NCBI RefSeq assembly: GCF_029581275.1
Contig: NZ_CP120742.1
Location: 3,766,001 to 3,830,000, forward strand
Reading direction: 5' to 3'
Source of the DNA: Micromonospora sp. WMMD1155
Lineage (GTDB): Bacteria > Actinomycetota > Actinomycetes > Mycobacteriales > Micromonosporaceae
DNA length: 64,000 bases
The notes beneath the pieces were generated by a model. That model was not told the DNA's origin, made no database searches, and saw only the letters and a list, made by a program, of their open reading frames with translations. The position numbers and the translations under genes are program-made. Below are positions 1-7,493 of this stretch, one piece after another. Numbering within the stretch: the first letter of the stretch is position 1; every line of letters begins with the position of its first letter.

Positions 1-96
1 GTGCAGGTCGAGCGCGCGGAACCGGGCCGTGGAGATGGCGTCGGCCCGGTCGGCGAGCAGGTGGGCGAGGGCGAGGTCGTCGGCGTACCCGGTCAT
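1..96 (-). CDS. hisN: Histidinol-phosphatase HisN, N-terminal fragment
   Basis: Only the first 32 codons lie in the window; the gene runs off the left edge. The ATG is at 96 and the peptide begins MTGYADDLALAHLLADRAD, then continues to ISTARFRALDLH. This resembles the start of actinobacterial inositol-monophosphatase-fold histidinol-phosphatases, which dephosphorylate histidinol phosphate in histidine synthesis. Being downstream of aroA and rsgA on the same strand fits the usual order in this family of bacteria. The catalytic metal-binding motifs are outside the window, so the name rests on the N-terminus and neighbourhood only. Confidence 0.6.
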   Translation of the reverse strand, partial: MTGYADDLALAHLLADRADAISTARFRALDLH

Positions 97-124
97 CCCG
101 GCAACCTAGCCGACGCCCGCCGGC

Positions 125-1237
125 TCACTCGTCGGGCCCGCGCCGGTCACCCTCGCCCGGCCCGCGCTGGTCGCTGTCACCGCGCGCGTCGCCCTCGCCG
201 GCCCGGGAGGCGAGAAGCCTGCGGTACGACGCCAGCCGGCGCGGGTCGGCCTTGCCGGCGGCCACCCAGGCGTCGAGCGCGCAATCGGTCTCGTCCGCCG
301 TGTGCTGGCAGTTGGGCGGGCACTCGACGGTGCCCTCGACCAGGTCCGGGAAGCCGTGCAGCAGGCTGTCGGCGGACACGTGCGCCAACCCGAAGCTGCG
401 GATGCCCGGGGTGTCGATGATCCAGCCCGGGTCGGTGTCCACCCCGGGCACCGGGGGCAGTCGCAGTGCCACCGCGCTGGTGGAGGTGTGCCGACCACGG
501 CCGATCGCACTCACCACGCCCACCGCCCGGGCGGCGTCCGGGACGAGCCGGTTGACGAGCGTCGACTTACCCACCCCGGAGTGCCCGACCAGCACCGACA
601 CCCGGCCGCTGAGCAGGGCGCGCAGCGCGCCCAGGTCGGAGTCCGGGCGGTTCAGCACGTACGGCAGCTCCAGCTCGGTGTAGTAGCCGAGCACCTCCTC
701 CGGCCCGGCCAGGTCGGCCTTGGTGAGGCAGAGCAGCGGCTCGACGTCCGCGTCGTACGCGGCCACCAGGCAGCGGTCGATGAACCCGGTACGTGGCGGT
801 GGGTCGGCCAACGCGCTGACGATCACCAGTTGGTCGGCGTTGGCCACCACCACCCGTTCCAACCGGCCCTCGGCGGTGGTCTCGTCGTCGTCGGCGGTGC
901 GGCGCAGCACCGAGCGGCGGTCGGCGATACGGACGATGCGGGCCAGGGCGCCCTCCGCGCCGGACGTGTCTCCGACCAGGCTGACCCGGTCGCCCACGAC
1001 CACCGACTTGCGGCCCAGCTCACGGGCACGCATCGCGGTCACCGTGGGCAGCTCGGCCCCGACCGTGCCGCGCTCGGCGCCGGACAGCACACAGGTGTAG
1101 CGCCCCCGGTCGACGGCGATGACGAAGCCGTCCACGGCGTCGGCGTGCCGGGGTCGAGTGCGCGTACGCGGCCGTGACGACTTTCCGGGCCGAACCCGTA
1201 CGTCGTCCTCGTCGTACTCCCGCCGTCTGGTCGCCAG
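125..1237 (-). CDS. rsgA: Ribosome small-subunit maturation GTPase RsgA, probable CTG start
   Basis: Circularly permuted GTPase that checks late assembly of the 30S subunit in the cytoplasm. An N-terminal OB-fold (VDRGRYTC, VVGDRV) is followed by the G4 motif TKAD, then the P-loop GHSGVGKS, then the G3 motif DTPG. A C-terminal zinc knuckle (ECPPNCQH and DC) follows, with a low-complexity acidic/basic tail after it. The first ATG/GTG-type codon is GTG 1135, but it has no ribosome-binding site. Upstream, in frame, the 34 codons from CTG 1237 encode TRRREYDEDDVRVRPGKSS and on, which looks like the normal actinobacterial RsgA tail. An AGAGGA Shine-Dalgarno at 1249-1244 sits 6 nt before that CTG. 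No ATG, GTG or TTG exists in frame between the aroA stop and 1135. It follows aroA by 45 bp on the same strand, so they are probably co-transcribed. Confidence 0.93.
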   Translation of the reverse strand: MATRRREYDEDDVRVRPGKSSRPRTRTRPRHADAVDGFVIAVDRGRYTCVLSGAERGTVGAELPTVTAMRARELGRKSVVVGDRVSLVGDTSGAEGALARIVRIADRRSVLRRTADDDETTAEGRLERVVVANADQLVIVSALADPPPRTGFIDRCLVAAYDADVEPLLCLTKADLAGPEEVLGYYTELELPYVLNRPDSDLGALRALLSGRVSVLVGHSGVGKSTLVNRLVPDAARAVGVVSAIGRGRHTSTSAVALRLPPVPGVDTDPGWIIDTPGIRSFGLAHVSADSLLHGFPDLVEGTVECPPNCQHTADETDCALDAWVAAGKADPRRLASYRRLLASRAGEGDARGDSDQRGPGEGDRRGPDE

Positions 1238-1282
1238 GACCTGTCCTCTTCTCGCGTCAGCTCTCAGTGGGCGTCCGGACGC

Positions 1283-2581
1283 TCACTTTCCGGTCACCAT
1301 CGCTGACCATAGTGCCGGGAACTCGGGCATCGTCTTGGAGGTACACCCCACGTCGTCCAGCTCGATGCCGGGAACGGCGAGGCCGGTCACCGCGGCGGCG
1401 TGCGCCATCCGGTGGTCGTGGTAGGTGCGGAAGGTCCCGCCGCGCAGGGGGCGGGGGCGGATCTCCAACCCGTCCGGTGTCTCGGTGATGTCCGCCCCGA
1501 GCCCGCTGAACTCCCGCGCCAGCGCGGCGAGCCGGTCGGTCTCGTGGCCGCGGATGTGGCCGACGCCGGTGAAGACCGACGGCGAGTCGGCCAGCATGGC
1601 CAGCGCGGTCAGCACGAGGGTCAGCTCGCCGACGTCGGACAGGTCGGCGGTCAGGCCGTGCACGACACCGGTGCCCCGGACGGTCAGCCCGTCGGTGGAG
1701 AGGCTGACCTCGCCGCCCATCCGTTGCAGCAGCGAGCGGAGCTGCTCGACCGGTTGCGCGCTGCTGTGCGGCCAGCCCTGGAGGGTCACCTCACCACCGG
1801 TGACCAGGGCGGCGGCGAAGAACGGCACCGCGCCGGAGAGGTCCGGCTCGATGTCCCAGCCGCGCCCGCTGAGCGGGCCGGGCTCGACGGTCCAGACGTC
1901 GGGGGTGGTGTCGTCGACGGCCGCGCCGGCGGCACGCAGCATCTGCACGGTCATCCGGAGATGCGGCGCGGAGGGCACCGGTGGCCCGACGTGGCGCACC
2001 ACGACGCCCCGGTCGAAGCGCGGTGCCGCCAGCAGCAGACCGGAGACGAGTTGACTGGAGGCGGACGCGTCGATGACCACCTCGCCCCCGGTGACCCGGC
2101 CGGTGCCGAACACGGTCAGCGGCAGGCTGCCCGTGCCGGGGACGTCGATCCGGACGCCCAGCGAGCGCAGCGCCGCGACCAGCGGGCCGAGGGGCCGGGT
2201 GCGGACGTACGGGTCGCCGTCGAAGGTGACCTGCCCGTCGGCCAGCCCGGCCACCGGTGGCACGAAGCGCATCACGGTGCCGGCCAGCCCCACGTCGACG
2301 TGCGCGGGACCGGCCAGCGGGTGCGGCCGGACGAGCCACCGCTCGTCGTCGCTGATCGACACGTGCGCGCCCATGCCGCGCAGACCGGCCGCCATCAACT
2401 CGGTGTCGCGGGCCCGGAGCGGCCTGGCCAGCGTCGACGGGCCGGCGGCCAGCGCGCTGAGCACCAGGGCGCGCGCGGTCATCGACTTGGAACCGGGCAG
2501 GCGCAGCGTCGCCGCCACCGGATCGGAAGCGGTCGGTGCGGTCCACGGCTGCGGCGGCCGGGTCGCGGTCAGGTTCCCCAC
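1283..2581 (-). CDS. aroA: 5-enolpyruvylshikimate-3-phosphate synthase AroA
   Basis: Joins phosphoenolpyruvate to shikimate-3-phosphate, the sixth step of the shikimate pathway. The 432-residue length is normal. Visible family motifs are LPGSKS near the N-terminus, GLAGTVMRF in the phosphoenolpyruvate site, DGDPYVRTRPLGPL, and the C-terminal HDHRMAHAAA and CTSKTMPEFP. The first motif continues SMTARAL where most relatives have S-x-TNR-A, so the usually conserved Asn is Ala. GTG 2581 (protein VGNLTATRPP) is the chosen start; an ATG nearby is followed directly by a stop. It lies divergent from the SRAP gene and upstream of rsgA. Confidence 0.95.
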   Translation of the reverse strand: MGNLTATRPPQPWTAPTASDPVAATLRLPGSKSMTARALVLSALAAGPSTLARPLRARDTELMAAGLRGMGAHVSISDDERWLVRPHPLAGPAHVDVGLAGTVMRFVPPVAGLADGQVTFDGDPYVRTRPLGPLVAALRSLGVRIDVPGTGSLPLTVFGTGRVTGGEVVIDASASSQLVSGLLLAAPRFDRGVVVRHVGPPVPSAPHLRMTVQMLRAAGAAVDDTTPDVWTVEPGPLSGRGWDIEPDLSGAVPFFAAALVTGGEVTLQGWPHSSAQPVEQLRSLLQRMGGEVSLSTDGLTVRGTGVVHGLTADLSDVGELTLVLTALAMLADSPSVFTGVGHIRGHETDRLAALAREFSGLGADITETPDGLEIRPRPLRGGTFRTYHDHRMAHAAAVTGLAVPGIELDDVGCTSKTMPEFPALWSAMVTGK

Positions 2582-2684
2582 GGTTACATTCTGCCGTGTC
2601 CGCCGGGGGGCGGCGTGAGCCGGCGGTCCGACTCCCGGTTGGCGGGACAGCCGACAGGGCCTCCGACGCGTTAGCGTGTGCACC

Positions 2685-3395
2685 ATGTGCGGCAGGTACG
2701 CGACGACCCGGAGCTCCGGCGAGTTGAGCGCGCTGTTCGAGTCGTCCGACGACACCGACGGCCCGCTCCGACCGGACCACAACGTCGCGCCGACCGACAG
2801 GGTGCCGCTGGTGCGGATGAGCCCGGAGGGGCACCGCAGTCTCTGCGTCGGCCGCTGGGGTCTGCTGCCGCACTGGTCCCGGTCCGCCGCCGGTGCCGCG
2901 CGCATGATCAACGCGCGGGCGGAGACGGTGGCCACCAGTCGGGCGTACGCCGGGTCGTTCTCCCGCCGCCGCTGCCTGGTCCCGGCCGACGGCTGGTACG
3001 AGTGGGTGCGTCAGCCCGACGGCGGGCGGCAGGCCTACTACATGACGCCCAGCGACGGTTCCGTGCTCGCCCTCGCCGGCATCTGGTCGCTCTGGGAGTC
3101 CGGCGCCGATTCGCGGCTCACCTTCAGCGTGCTGACCACCGCGGCGCTCGGCGACCTGGCCGAGGTGCACGACCGGATGCCGGTGCTGTTGCCACCCGAG
3201 GCGTGGTCGTCGTGGCTGGCGCCGACCGACGAGCCGGAGCGGTTGCTGGCGCCGGCGTCGGCCGAGCAGTTGGCGGGGTTGGAGATCCGGCCGGTGGGTG
3301 CGGCGGTGGGCGACGTTCGTAACGACGGCCCGCAGTTGACGGCCCGGGTGCCGGTCCCGCCGATGGTGGCACCGCAGGAGCTGACCCTGTTCTGA
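2685..3395 (+). CDS. SOS response-associated peptidase (SRAP/YedK/HMCES family)
   Basis: SRAP proteins shield abasic sites in single-stranded DNA by forming a covalent thiazolidine link with the N-terminal Cys. The family signature is intact: MCGRYA at the start (Cys2 becomes the N-terminal nucleophile after Met removal), the NARAET motif, GWYEW, and the active-site VHDRMPVLLP. Length is 236 residues. ATG 2685 was chosen over the in-frame GTG at 2676 because only it puts Cys at position 2, which the chemistry requires. It is transcribed divergently from aroA, an arrangement I also recall from mycobacteria. Confidence 0.93.
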   Translation: MCGRYATTRSSGELSALFESSDDTDGPLRPDHNVAPTDRVPLVRMSPEGHRSLCVGRWGLLPHWSRSAAGAARMINARAETVATSRAYAGSFSRRRCLVPADGWYEWVRQPDGGRQAYYMTPSDGSVLALAGIWSLWESGADSRLTFSVLTTAALGDLAEVHDRMPVLLPPEAWSSWLAPTDEPERLLAPASAEQLAGLEIRPVGAAVGDVRNDGPQLTARVPVPPMVAPQELTLF

Positions 3396-3591
3396 GGCGA
3401 AAGCATATCGTCGCGCACCGATTTGATGGGGTTGAGCGCGATTCGTCTCCCGGCTGTTCAGTCATGTTCCCGGCAGACCCTTGTCCCGGCGTCACGAAGT
3501 GCGATAGAACACAGCGCCGGTAGTGGCCGTCGATTCGCACGGGGCGGACGACGTCCATCGATCTTGCCGGTCCCACGGGGGAGGTGGGTGG

Positions 3592-3984
3592 ATGACACGG
3601 GCGCGTATGCCCCGCCCGCACGAGGTGGCAGCGGCGCGGCGAGATCCGCGACTGCTGCGGGCAGTGCGGGAACGGCGACAAGACGACGCGTGGCGCACCA
3701 GGGGCACCTGTCAGAGCGTCGATCCGGAGACGTTCTTTCCGGCACCGAACGAACCGGCGGACGCTGCGGTGGCGCTGTGCCGCAGTTGTGATGTGCAGGG
3801 GTCCTGCCTGGCTTGGGCCCTCGACGTCGGTGACTGCCATGGCGTCTGGGGGGCCACCACGCCCCGCGAGCGGCGGGCGATGCTCGTCGCCTGGCGGGGC
3901 GAGGTCGAACCTGACCCGGACGCCGTCGACGACGCCGGTCCGCCGGTGCGTGACCGGCTACTCACCCTGGTCCCGCTGAGCTGA
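3592..3984 (+). CDS. WhiB-family [4Fe-4S] transcription factor
   Basis: A 130-residue WhiB-like protein. The four cluster cysteines are at about residues 40, 63, 66 and 72 (GTCQ, LCRSC, GSCLAW), with a fifth Cys in GDCHG. The helix-turn signature is GVWGATTPRERR, where most family members have GVWGG. The N-terminus of about 36 residues is basic and there is a 35-residue acidic C-terminal tail, so it is larger than the WhiB1 type found at 20264. ATG 3592 follows a strong GGGGGAGGTGGG stretch. WhiB proteins bind the housekeeping sigma factor and respond to redox or NO; which subclass this belongs to cannot be settled by eye. Confidence 0.9.
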   Translation: MTRARMPRPHEVAAARRDPRLLRAVRERRQDDAWRTRGTCQSVDPETFFPAPNEPADAAVALCRSCDVQGSCLAWALDVGDCHGVWGATTPRERRAMLVAWRGEVEPDPDAVDDAGPPVRDRLLTLVPLS

Positions 3985-4036
3985 CCAGCGGCCCGGTCCG
4001 CCACCTGCCGTCCGTCACGCGGCGCAGAATGGGCCG

Positions 4037-4654
4037 GTGTCAACCAGCGACCATACAGACACCCCGCGCGGTCCGGCGGGGATCACCACCGACCTGCCGA
4101 CCCGCCCGGCCACCGCACTACTCGTGCTCGGGCACGGGGCGGGCGGCAGCGTCGACGCGCCCGACCTGCTCGCGGTCCGGGACGCGTCGGTCGCAGCCGG
4201 CCTGGTGGTGGTCCGGGTGACCCAGCCCTACCGGGTCGCCGGTCGACGTGCGCCCGCACCGGCGAGCCACCTCGACGAGGCCTGGACGGCGGTGCTCGCC
4301 GTGCTGCGTGAGCGGCACGCCGACCTGTCGACGGTGCTGGTCGGCGGGCGTTCCAGCGGTGCGCGGGTGGCCTGTCGGACGGCCCGCGCGGTGGGCGCGG
4401 CCGGTGTGGTCGCGTTGGCCTTCCCGCTGCACCCGCCGGGGCGGCCGGAGCGCTCGCGCGCCGCCGAACTGGGCACCGGCCTGCCGACGCTCGTCGTGAA
4501 CGGCGACCGGGATCCGTTCGGCACCCCGGAGCCGACGCCGGGGGTGCAGGTGGTCAGCCGACCGGGGGAGACGCACGACCTGCGGCGCGATCCGGTGGAA
4601 ACGGCCGCTGCCGTACGGGACTGGCTGCGAGCCCAGGGCTGGGCGCTCGACTGA
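4037..4654 (+). CDS. Alpha/beta hydrolase of the KANL3/Tex30 (dienelactone-hydrolase-like) type
   Basis: A 205-residue cytoplasmic hydrolase. The oxyanion-hole motif GHGAGG is followed by the nucleophile elbow GGRSSGAR, then the acid region NGDRDPFG and the catalytic His region PGETHDL. The order and the small size fit the KANL3/Tex30-like group of bacterial alpha/beta hydrolases, whose substrates are mostly unknown. GTG 4037 is the likely start. A tandem repeat and an inverted repeat lie directly downstream before sigR. Confidence 0.8.
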   Translation: MSTSDHTDTPRGPAGITTDLPTRPATALLVLGHGAGGSVDAPDLLAVRDASVAAGLVVVRVTQPYRVAGRRAPAPASHLDEAWTAVLAVLRERHADLSTVLVGGRSSGARVACRTARAVGAAGVVALAFPLHPPGRPERSRAAELGTGLPTLVVNGDRDPFGTPEPTPGVQVVSRPGETHDLRRDPVETAAAVRDWLRAQGWALD

Positions 4655-4700
4655 CCAGCCCGGCCGGGACCAACGCCACGCGGCGATGCTTCGCCCTGCG

Positions 4701-4880
4701 CGACCGTTTCCGGTGCCGGGCTGGGTTGCTCCACCCCGGGCGACCGTTTCCGGTGCCGGGCTGGGTTGCTCCACCCCGGGCGACCGTTTCCGGTGCCGGG
4801 CTGGGTTGCTCCACCCCGGGCGACCGTTTCCGGTGCCGGGCTGGGTTGCTCCACCCCGGGCGACCGTTTCCGGTGCCGGG
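4701..4880. repeat. 40-bp tandem repeat, 4.5 perfect copies
   Basis: Four identical 40-bp units at 4701, 4741, 4781 and 4821, then a 20-bp partial copy at 4861-4880. The unit starts CGACCGTTTCCGGTGCCGGG and ends CCACCCCGGG. There are no spacers, so it is a minisatellite and not CRISPR. It lies in the 3' flank of the hydrolase gene, 129 bp before the sigma-R promoter. All six frames read through it, which produces long artefactual reading frames. Confidence 0.97.
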
Positions 4881-4945
4881 CGAGGGTCGTTGCATCGGAT
4901 GGTGCCACCGGGCCGGTTCGAGTCGGCGGCACCGGTCCTCCCAGG

Positions 4946-4996
4946 CCCTTCCTGGTCCCAGCGCCGGCCGCCGTCGGGGCCGGGACCAGGAAAGGG
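4946..4996. terminator. Inverted repeat, probable terminator between the hydrolase and sigR
   Basis: Left arm 4946-4959 (CCCTTCCTGGTCCC) pairs with 4982-4996 (GGGACCAGGAAAGGG) with a single bulged A, leaving a GC-rich loop of 22 nt. There is no T-run. It is the last structure before the sigma-R promoter and could isolate sigR from upstream read-through. Confidence 0.55.
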
Positions 4997-5008
4997 GGAG
5001 GGCCGGCT

Positions 5009-5035
5009 GGAATGCCCCAGTGGTCATCTCGCGTT
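5009..5035 (+). promoter_or_regulatory. Predicted sigma-R autoregulatory promoter
   Basis: GGAAT at 5009-5013, 18 nt, then CGTT at 5032-5035. This matches the established Streptomyces sigma-R consensus (GGAAT-N18-CGTT). The start point would be near 5042, 32 nt before GTG 5074, with AGGGGGG at 5061-5067 in the leader. Sigma-R activating its own gene to make a longer protein form is documented in Streptomyces coelicolor. Confidence 0.75.
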
Positions 5036-5073
5036 ACAAACCCCGGACGACTTTTCTGCGAGGGGGGTGACCG

Positions 5074-5901
5074 GTGCCGACCGAGACACGGAGCCTGAAA
5101 CGGGACGAGCGGGACGCCCGGCAGCTGAAGCGGCTGCTGGACGGTCCGGAGTGGCCCGCGACGGCGCAGCCGGGCGGGGTGGGTGCGGTGAGCACGGGCA
5201 CACCAGCCGGAAGTGAATCTGCGGGCAGGTCCGTGCGCGTATCCTCGGCGGGAAAGCATCCGACGCGAGGGGATGTGCGGTTGACCACCGAGAAGACGGA
5301 CGAGCGCAGGGCCCGATTCGAGCGGGACGCGATGCCATTCGTCGATCAGCTCTACGCTGCTGGGCTGCGGATGACACGCAACCCGGCGGATGCCGAGGAC
5401 CTGGTCCAGGAGACATACCTGAAGGCGTACGCCGCCTTCCACCAGTTCGAGCAGGGCACGAACCTGAAGGCCTGGCTCTACCGGATCCTGACCAACACCT
5501 ACATCAACTCCTACCGCAAGCGGCAGCGCCAGCCGATCCAGGCGCCGACCGAGGAGATCACCGACTGGCAGCTCGCCGAGGCCGAGTCGCACACCTCCAG
5601 CGGGTTGCGTTCGGCGGAGACCGAGGCACTGGACCGGCTGCCGGACAGCGACGTGAAGGAGGCCCTCCAGCAGTTGCCGGAGGAGTTCCGCCTGGCCGTC
5701 TACCTGACCGACGTCGAGGGCTTCTCCTACAAGGAGGTCGCGGACATCATGGGCACGCCGATCGGCACCGTGATGTCGCGTCTGCACCGGGGTCGTCGTA
5801 ATCTGCGCAAGCTGCTTGAGCGCTACGCCGGGGAGCGGGGCTTCAGTGCCGCCCGCTCGTCGAAGGGCTCCAGCGCCGCCGCTGCCGGCCGGGAGGTGTG
5901 A
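5074..5901 (+). CDS. sigR: ECF sigma factor SigR (SigH in mycobacteria), with long and short start sites
   Basis: Directs RNA polymerase to thiol-oxidative-stress genes and is held inactive by RsrA. Region 2 reads [20 protein letters not shown], then [17 protein letters not shown] and [20 protein letters not shown]. Region 4 contains [23 protein letters not shown] and [12 protein letters not shown]. The frame is open from GTG 5074, which has AGGGGGG 6 nt upstream (275 residues). A second site, TTG 5281 with GAGGGG at 5267-5272, would give about 206 residues starting just before the sigma domain. In Streptomyces two forms are made in just this way, the long one being unstable and made from the autoregulated promoter. 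rsrA follows after 1 nt. Confidence 0.93.
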   Translation: MPTETRSLKRDERDARQLKRLLDGPEWPATAQPGGVGAVSTGTPAGSESAGRSVRVSSAGKHPTRGDVRLTTEKTDERRARFERDAMPFVDQLYAAGLRMTRNPADAEDLVQETYLKAYAAFHQFEQGTNLKAWLYRILTNTYINSYRKRQRQPIQAPTEEITDWQLAEAESHTSSGLRSAETEALDRLPDSDVKEALQQLPEEFRLAVYLTDVEGFSYKEVADIMGTPIGTVMSRLHRGRRNLRKLLERYAGERGFSAARSSKGSSAAAAGREV

Positions 5902-5902
5902 C

Positions 5903-6190
5903 GTGAGCTGTGGGGAGCCGCACGAGACGGATTGCCGCGAGGTGCTCGCGGAGGTCTACCTCTACCTGGATCTGGAGTGCGCCGACGAGCGGCGCTCGCT
6001 GATCCGGCACCACCTGGACGAGTGCGGGCCCTGCCTGCGCGAGTACGGGCTGGAGCAGGAGGTGCGGGCGCTGGTGGCGCGTTGCTGCGGCAACGAGACC
6101 GCGCCGGACGAGCTGCGCGAGCGGCTGCGGGTCAAGCTCACCGAGTTGGTGGTCTTCGAGACCAGTGACTCCCGCGAGCTGGCCGACTGA
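5903..6190 (+). CDS. rsrA: Zinc-containing anti-sigma factor RsrA
   Basis: A 95-residue thiol-sensing anti-sigma factor that binds SigR when reduced and releases it when disulfides form. The zinc motif HLDECGPC gives H37-x3-C41-x2-C44, and C11 is also present, so all known ligand positions of Streptomyces RsrA are matched. Extra cysteines are at C3, C26 and a CC pair in ARCCGN. GTG 5903 has GGGAGG at 5891-5896 and lies 1 nt after the sigR stop, so the two are translationally linked. A perfect hairpin terminator follows. Confidence 0.93.
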   Translation: MSCGEPHETDCREVLAEVYLYLDLECADERRSLIRHHLDECGPCLREYGLEQEVRALVARCCGNETAPDELRERLRVKLTELVVFETSDSRELAD

Positions 6191-6216
6191 GCCTCGACGC
6201 GTCTGACTGACCGAAA

Positions 6217-6251
6217 CCGTTGGCCCGGGTCGATTCGACCCGGGCCAACGG
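6217..6251. terminator. Bidirectional hairpin terminator
   Basis: A perfect 16-bp stem with a 3-nt ATT loop (arms 6217-6232 and 6236-6251). It lies between the convergent ends of rsrA (plus) and the bL37 gene (minus), so it can serve both. Confidence 0.85.
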
Positions 6252-6311
6252 TGTGCCCGGCGTCGGCCGGGTCGGGCTGATCGGTGACGGGCCGTGGGCC
6301 CGCCGACTCGT

Positions 6312-6386
6312 TCAGGAGTTGGGGCGCTTGCCGTGGTTCGCGGCGCTCTTCTTACGGGCCTTCTTCTTCCGGGACTTCTTCGCCAT
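6312..6386 (-). CDS. Ribosomal protein bL37 (24-residue actinobacterial 50S protein)
   Basis: A 24-codon gene whose product starts MAKKSRKKKARKKSAANHGK and ends RPNS. It is nearly identical in pattern to the tiny mycobacterial 50S protein bL37, which shares the KxNHGKRPN tail. An ideal GAGGAGG ribosome-binding site stands 6 nt before ATG 6386. Over half the residues are basic, as expected for a peptide buried in rRNA. Its position beside sigR-rsrA and a biotinyl protein may be conserved in actinobacteria. It is short enough to be missed by standard gene calling. Confidence 0.88.
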   Translation of the reverse strand: MAKKSRKKKARKKSAANHGKRPNS

Positions 6387-6612
6387 GCTGACCTCCTCGT
6401 GATGGGTCGGATCCGTCCTGCGCACGACCTCGGAGCGGGTGCACCCACCGGCCGTCCGGCGTCGGGTCCGACCCGCTGATGGTAGTGCTGTCGACACCCG
6501 CCGCCTTCCCCAGGGCGGATGTGCCATCCCGCTGTGCCGCTGTGCGCCCGCCGCTGTTCGGCGCATGATTGGATACGACGGCAGACACATCGCGAAGAGG
6601 GAGGGCCCGGGC

Positions 6613-6828
6613 ATGGCCGAGGAGATCCGCGCCGAGATGGTGGCGAACGTCTGGAAGGTCGTCGCCACGGCTGGTGACACGGTGGCCGAGGGCGACACCC
6701 TGGTGATCCTCGAGTCGATGAAGATGGAGATCCCCGTCATCGCCGAGTCCGAGGGTGTGATCCAGCAGCTCGCCGTGCACGAGGGCGACGTCGTGCAGGA
6801 CGGCGACCTGATCGCGGTGATTGCTTGA
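6613..6828 (+). CDS. Biotin/lipoyl attachment protein (TB7.3-like)
   Basis: A free-standing 71-residue biotinyl-carrier domain. The modification site is the Lys in ESMKMEIPV, with the opposing hairpin GDVVQDGDLIAVI at the C-terminus. It looks like the mycobacterial TB7.3 protein, which also neighbours the anti-sigma gene rshA. ATG 6613 follows a GAGGG stretch. The carboxylase partner, if any, is not encoded nearby. Its stop overlaps the start of the next GNAT gene. Confidence 0.9.
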   Translation: MAEEIRAEMVANVWKVVATAGDTVAEGDTLVILESMKMEIPVIAESEGVIQQLAVHEGDVVQDGDLIAVIA

Positions 6829-7334
6829 CCGGGCTGCGGGTCCGTCCGGCCGAGCCGGCCGACTTCCCGGCGGTGGCTCGGCTGACCGTGGCCGCGTACG
6901 AGGCGGATGGTCAGCTCAAGGGCGAGCACGGTTACGGTGCGGTGCTGGCGGACGTGTCGACCCGGGCCGCCAGCGGCGAGGTGCTGGTCGCGGTGGACGA
7001 GGCGACCGGCGCGGTGCTCGGCTCGGTGACCTTCGTGCTGCCGGGCACCCGATTCGCCGAGCTGTCCGGGCCGGGTGAGGCGGAGTTCCGGATGCTCGCT
7101 GTCGACCCGGGCGCTCAGGGGCGAGGTGTCGGGGCCGCGTTGGCGCAGGCGTGTGTGGCACGGGCGACCGAGTTGGGCTGCACGGCGGTGGTGATCTGCG
7201 TCCGGGCCGGGTTGGCCCAGTCGGCGCACCGGCTCTACGAGCGGCTGGGGTTCGTCCGCGCGCCGGAGAAGGACTGGTCGCCGGCCCCGGGGGTGGACCT
7301 GCTCGGCCTGCGGCTGAGTCTGACCCGAGGCTGA
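6825..7334 (+). CDS. GNAT-family N-acetyltransferase
   Basis: A 169-residue GNAT protein. The acetyl-CoA binding motif A is VDPGAQGRGVGAAL and the C-terminal motif is AHRLYERLGFVRAPEKDW. TTG 6825 overlaps the TGA of the biotinyl gene by four bases, so the two are translationally coupled. The substrate is not predictable. It is followed by GC-rich satellite DNA and the first 80-bp palindromic element. Confidence 0.88.
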   Translation: MTGLRVRPAEPADFPAVARLTVAAYEADGQLKGEHGYGAVLADVSTRAASGEVLVAVDEATGAVLGSVTFVLPGTRFAELSGPGEAEFRMLAVDPGAQGRGVGAALAQACVARATELGCTAVVICVRAGLAQSAHRLYERLGFVRAPEKDWSPAPGVDLLGLRLSLTRG

Positions 7335-7338
7335 ACCG

Positions 7339-7411
7339 CCGCCCGCCCGCGCCACCCATGCCCGCGCCGTGCCGTGCCCGTGCCGTGCCCGCGCCGTGCC
7401 GCGCCCGTTGC
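7339..7411. repeat. GC-rich short tandem repeat beside palindromic element 1
   Basis: Degenerate repeats of GCCGTGCCC/GCCCGCGCCGT type run from just after the GNAT stop up to the palindrome. Similar but not identical satellites adjoin the other three elements. Confidence 0.75.
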
Positions 7412-7491
7412 CAAGATCCGCGCAACATCAGGGTTCTTGGTGCCTCCCGCGCGTCGGAGGCAGCAACAACCCTGATGTTGCGCGGATCTCC
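7412..7491. repeat. 80-bp palindromic element, copy 1
   Basis: A 35-nt arm (7412-7446), 10-nt loop (7447-7456) and 35-nt arm (7457-7491). The outer 22 bp from AGATCC (7414-7435 with 7468-7489) pair perfectly and an inner TGCCTC/GAGGCA stem closes the loop. The outermost bases on the right (CC) no longer match the CAAG start. It lies between the convergent GNAT and tetR genes, 3 nt from the tetR stop, so it may act as a two-way terminator. Confidence 0.9.
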
Positions 7492-7493
7492 GG

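Noticed and set aside
2676..2684. GTG start for the SRAP protein
   Set aside because: It would bury the catalytic Cys, which must become the N-terminal residue.
4701..4880. Possible CRISPR array
   Set aside because: The 40-bp units abut one another with no spacers, and no cas genes are near.
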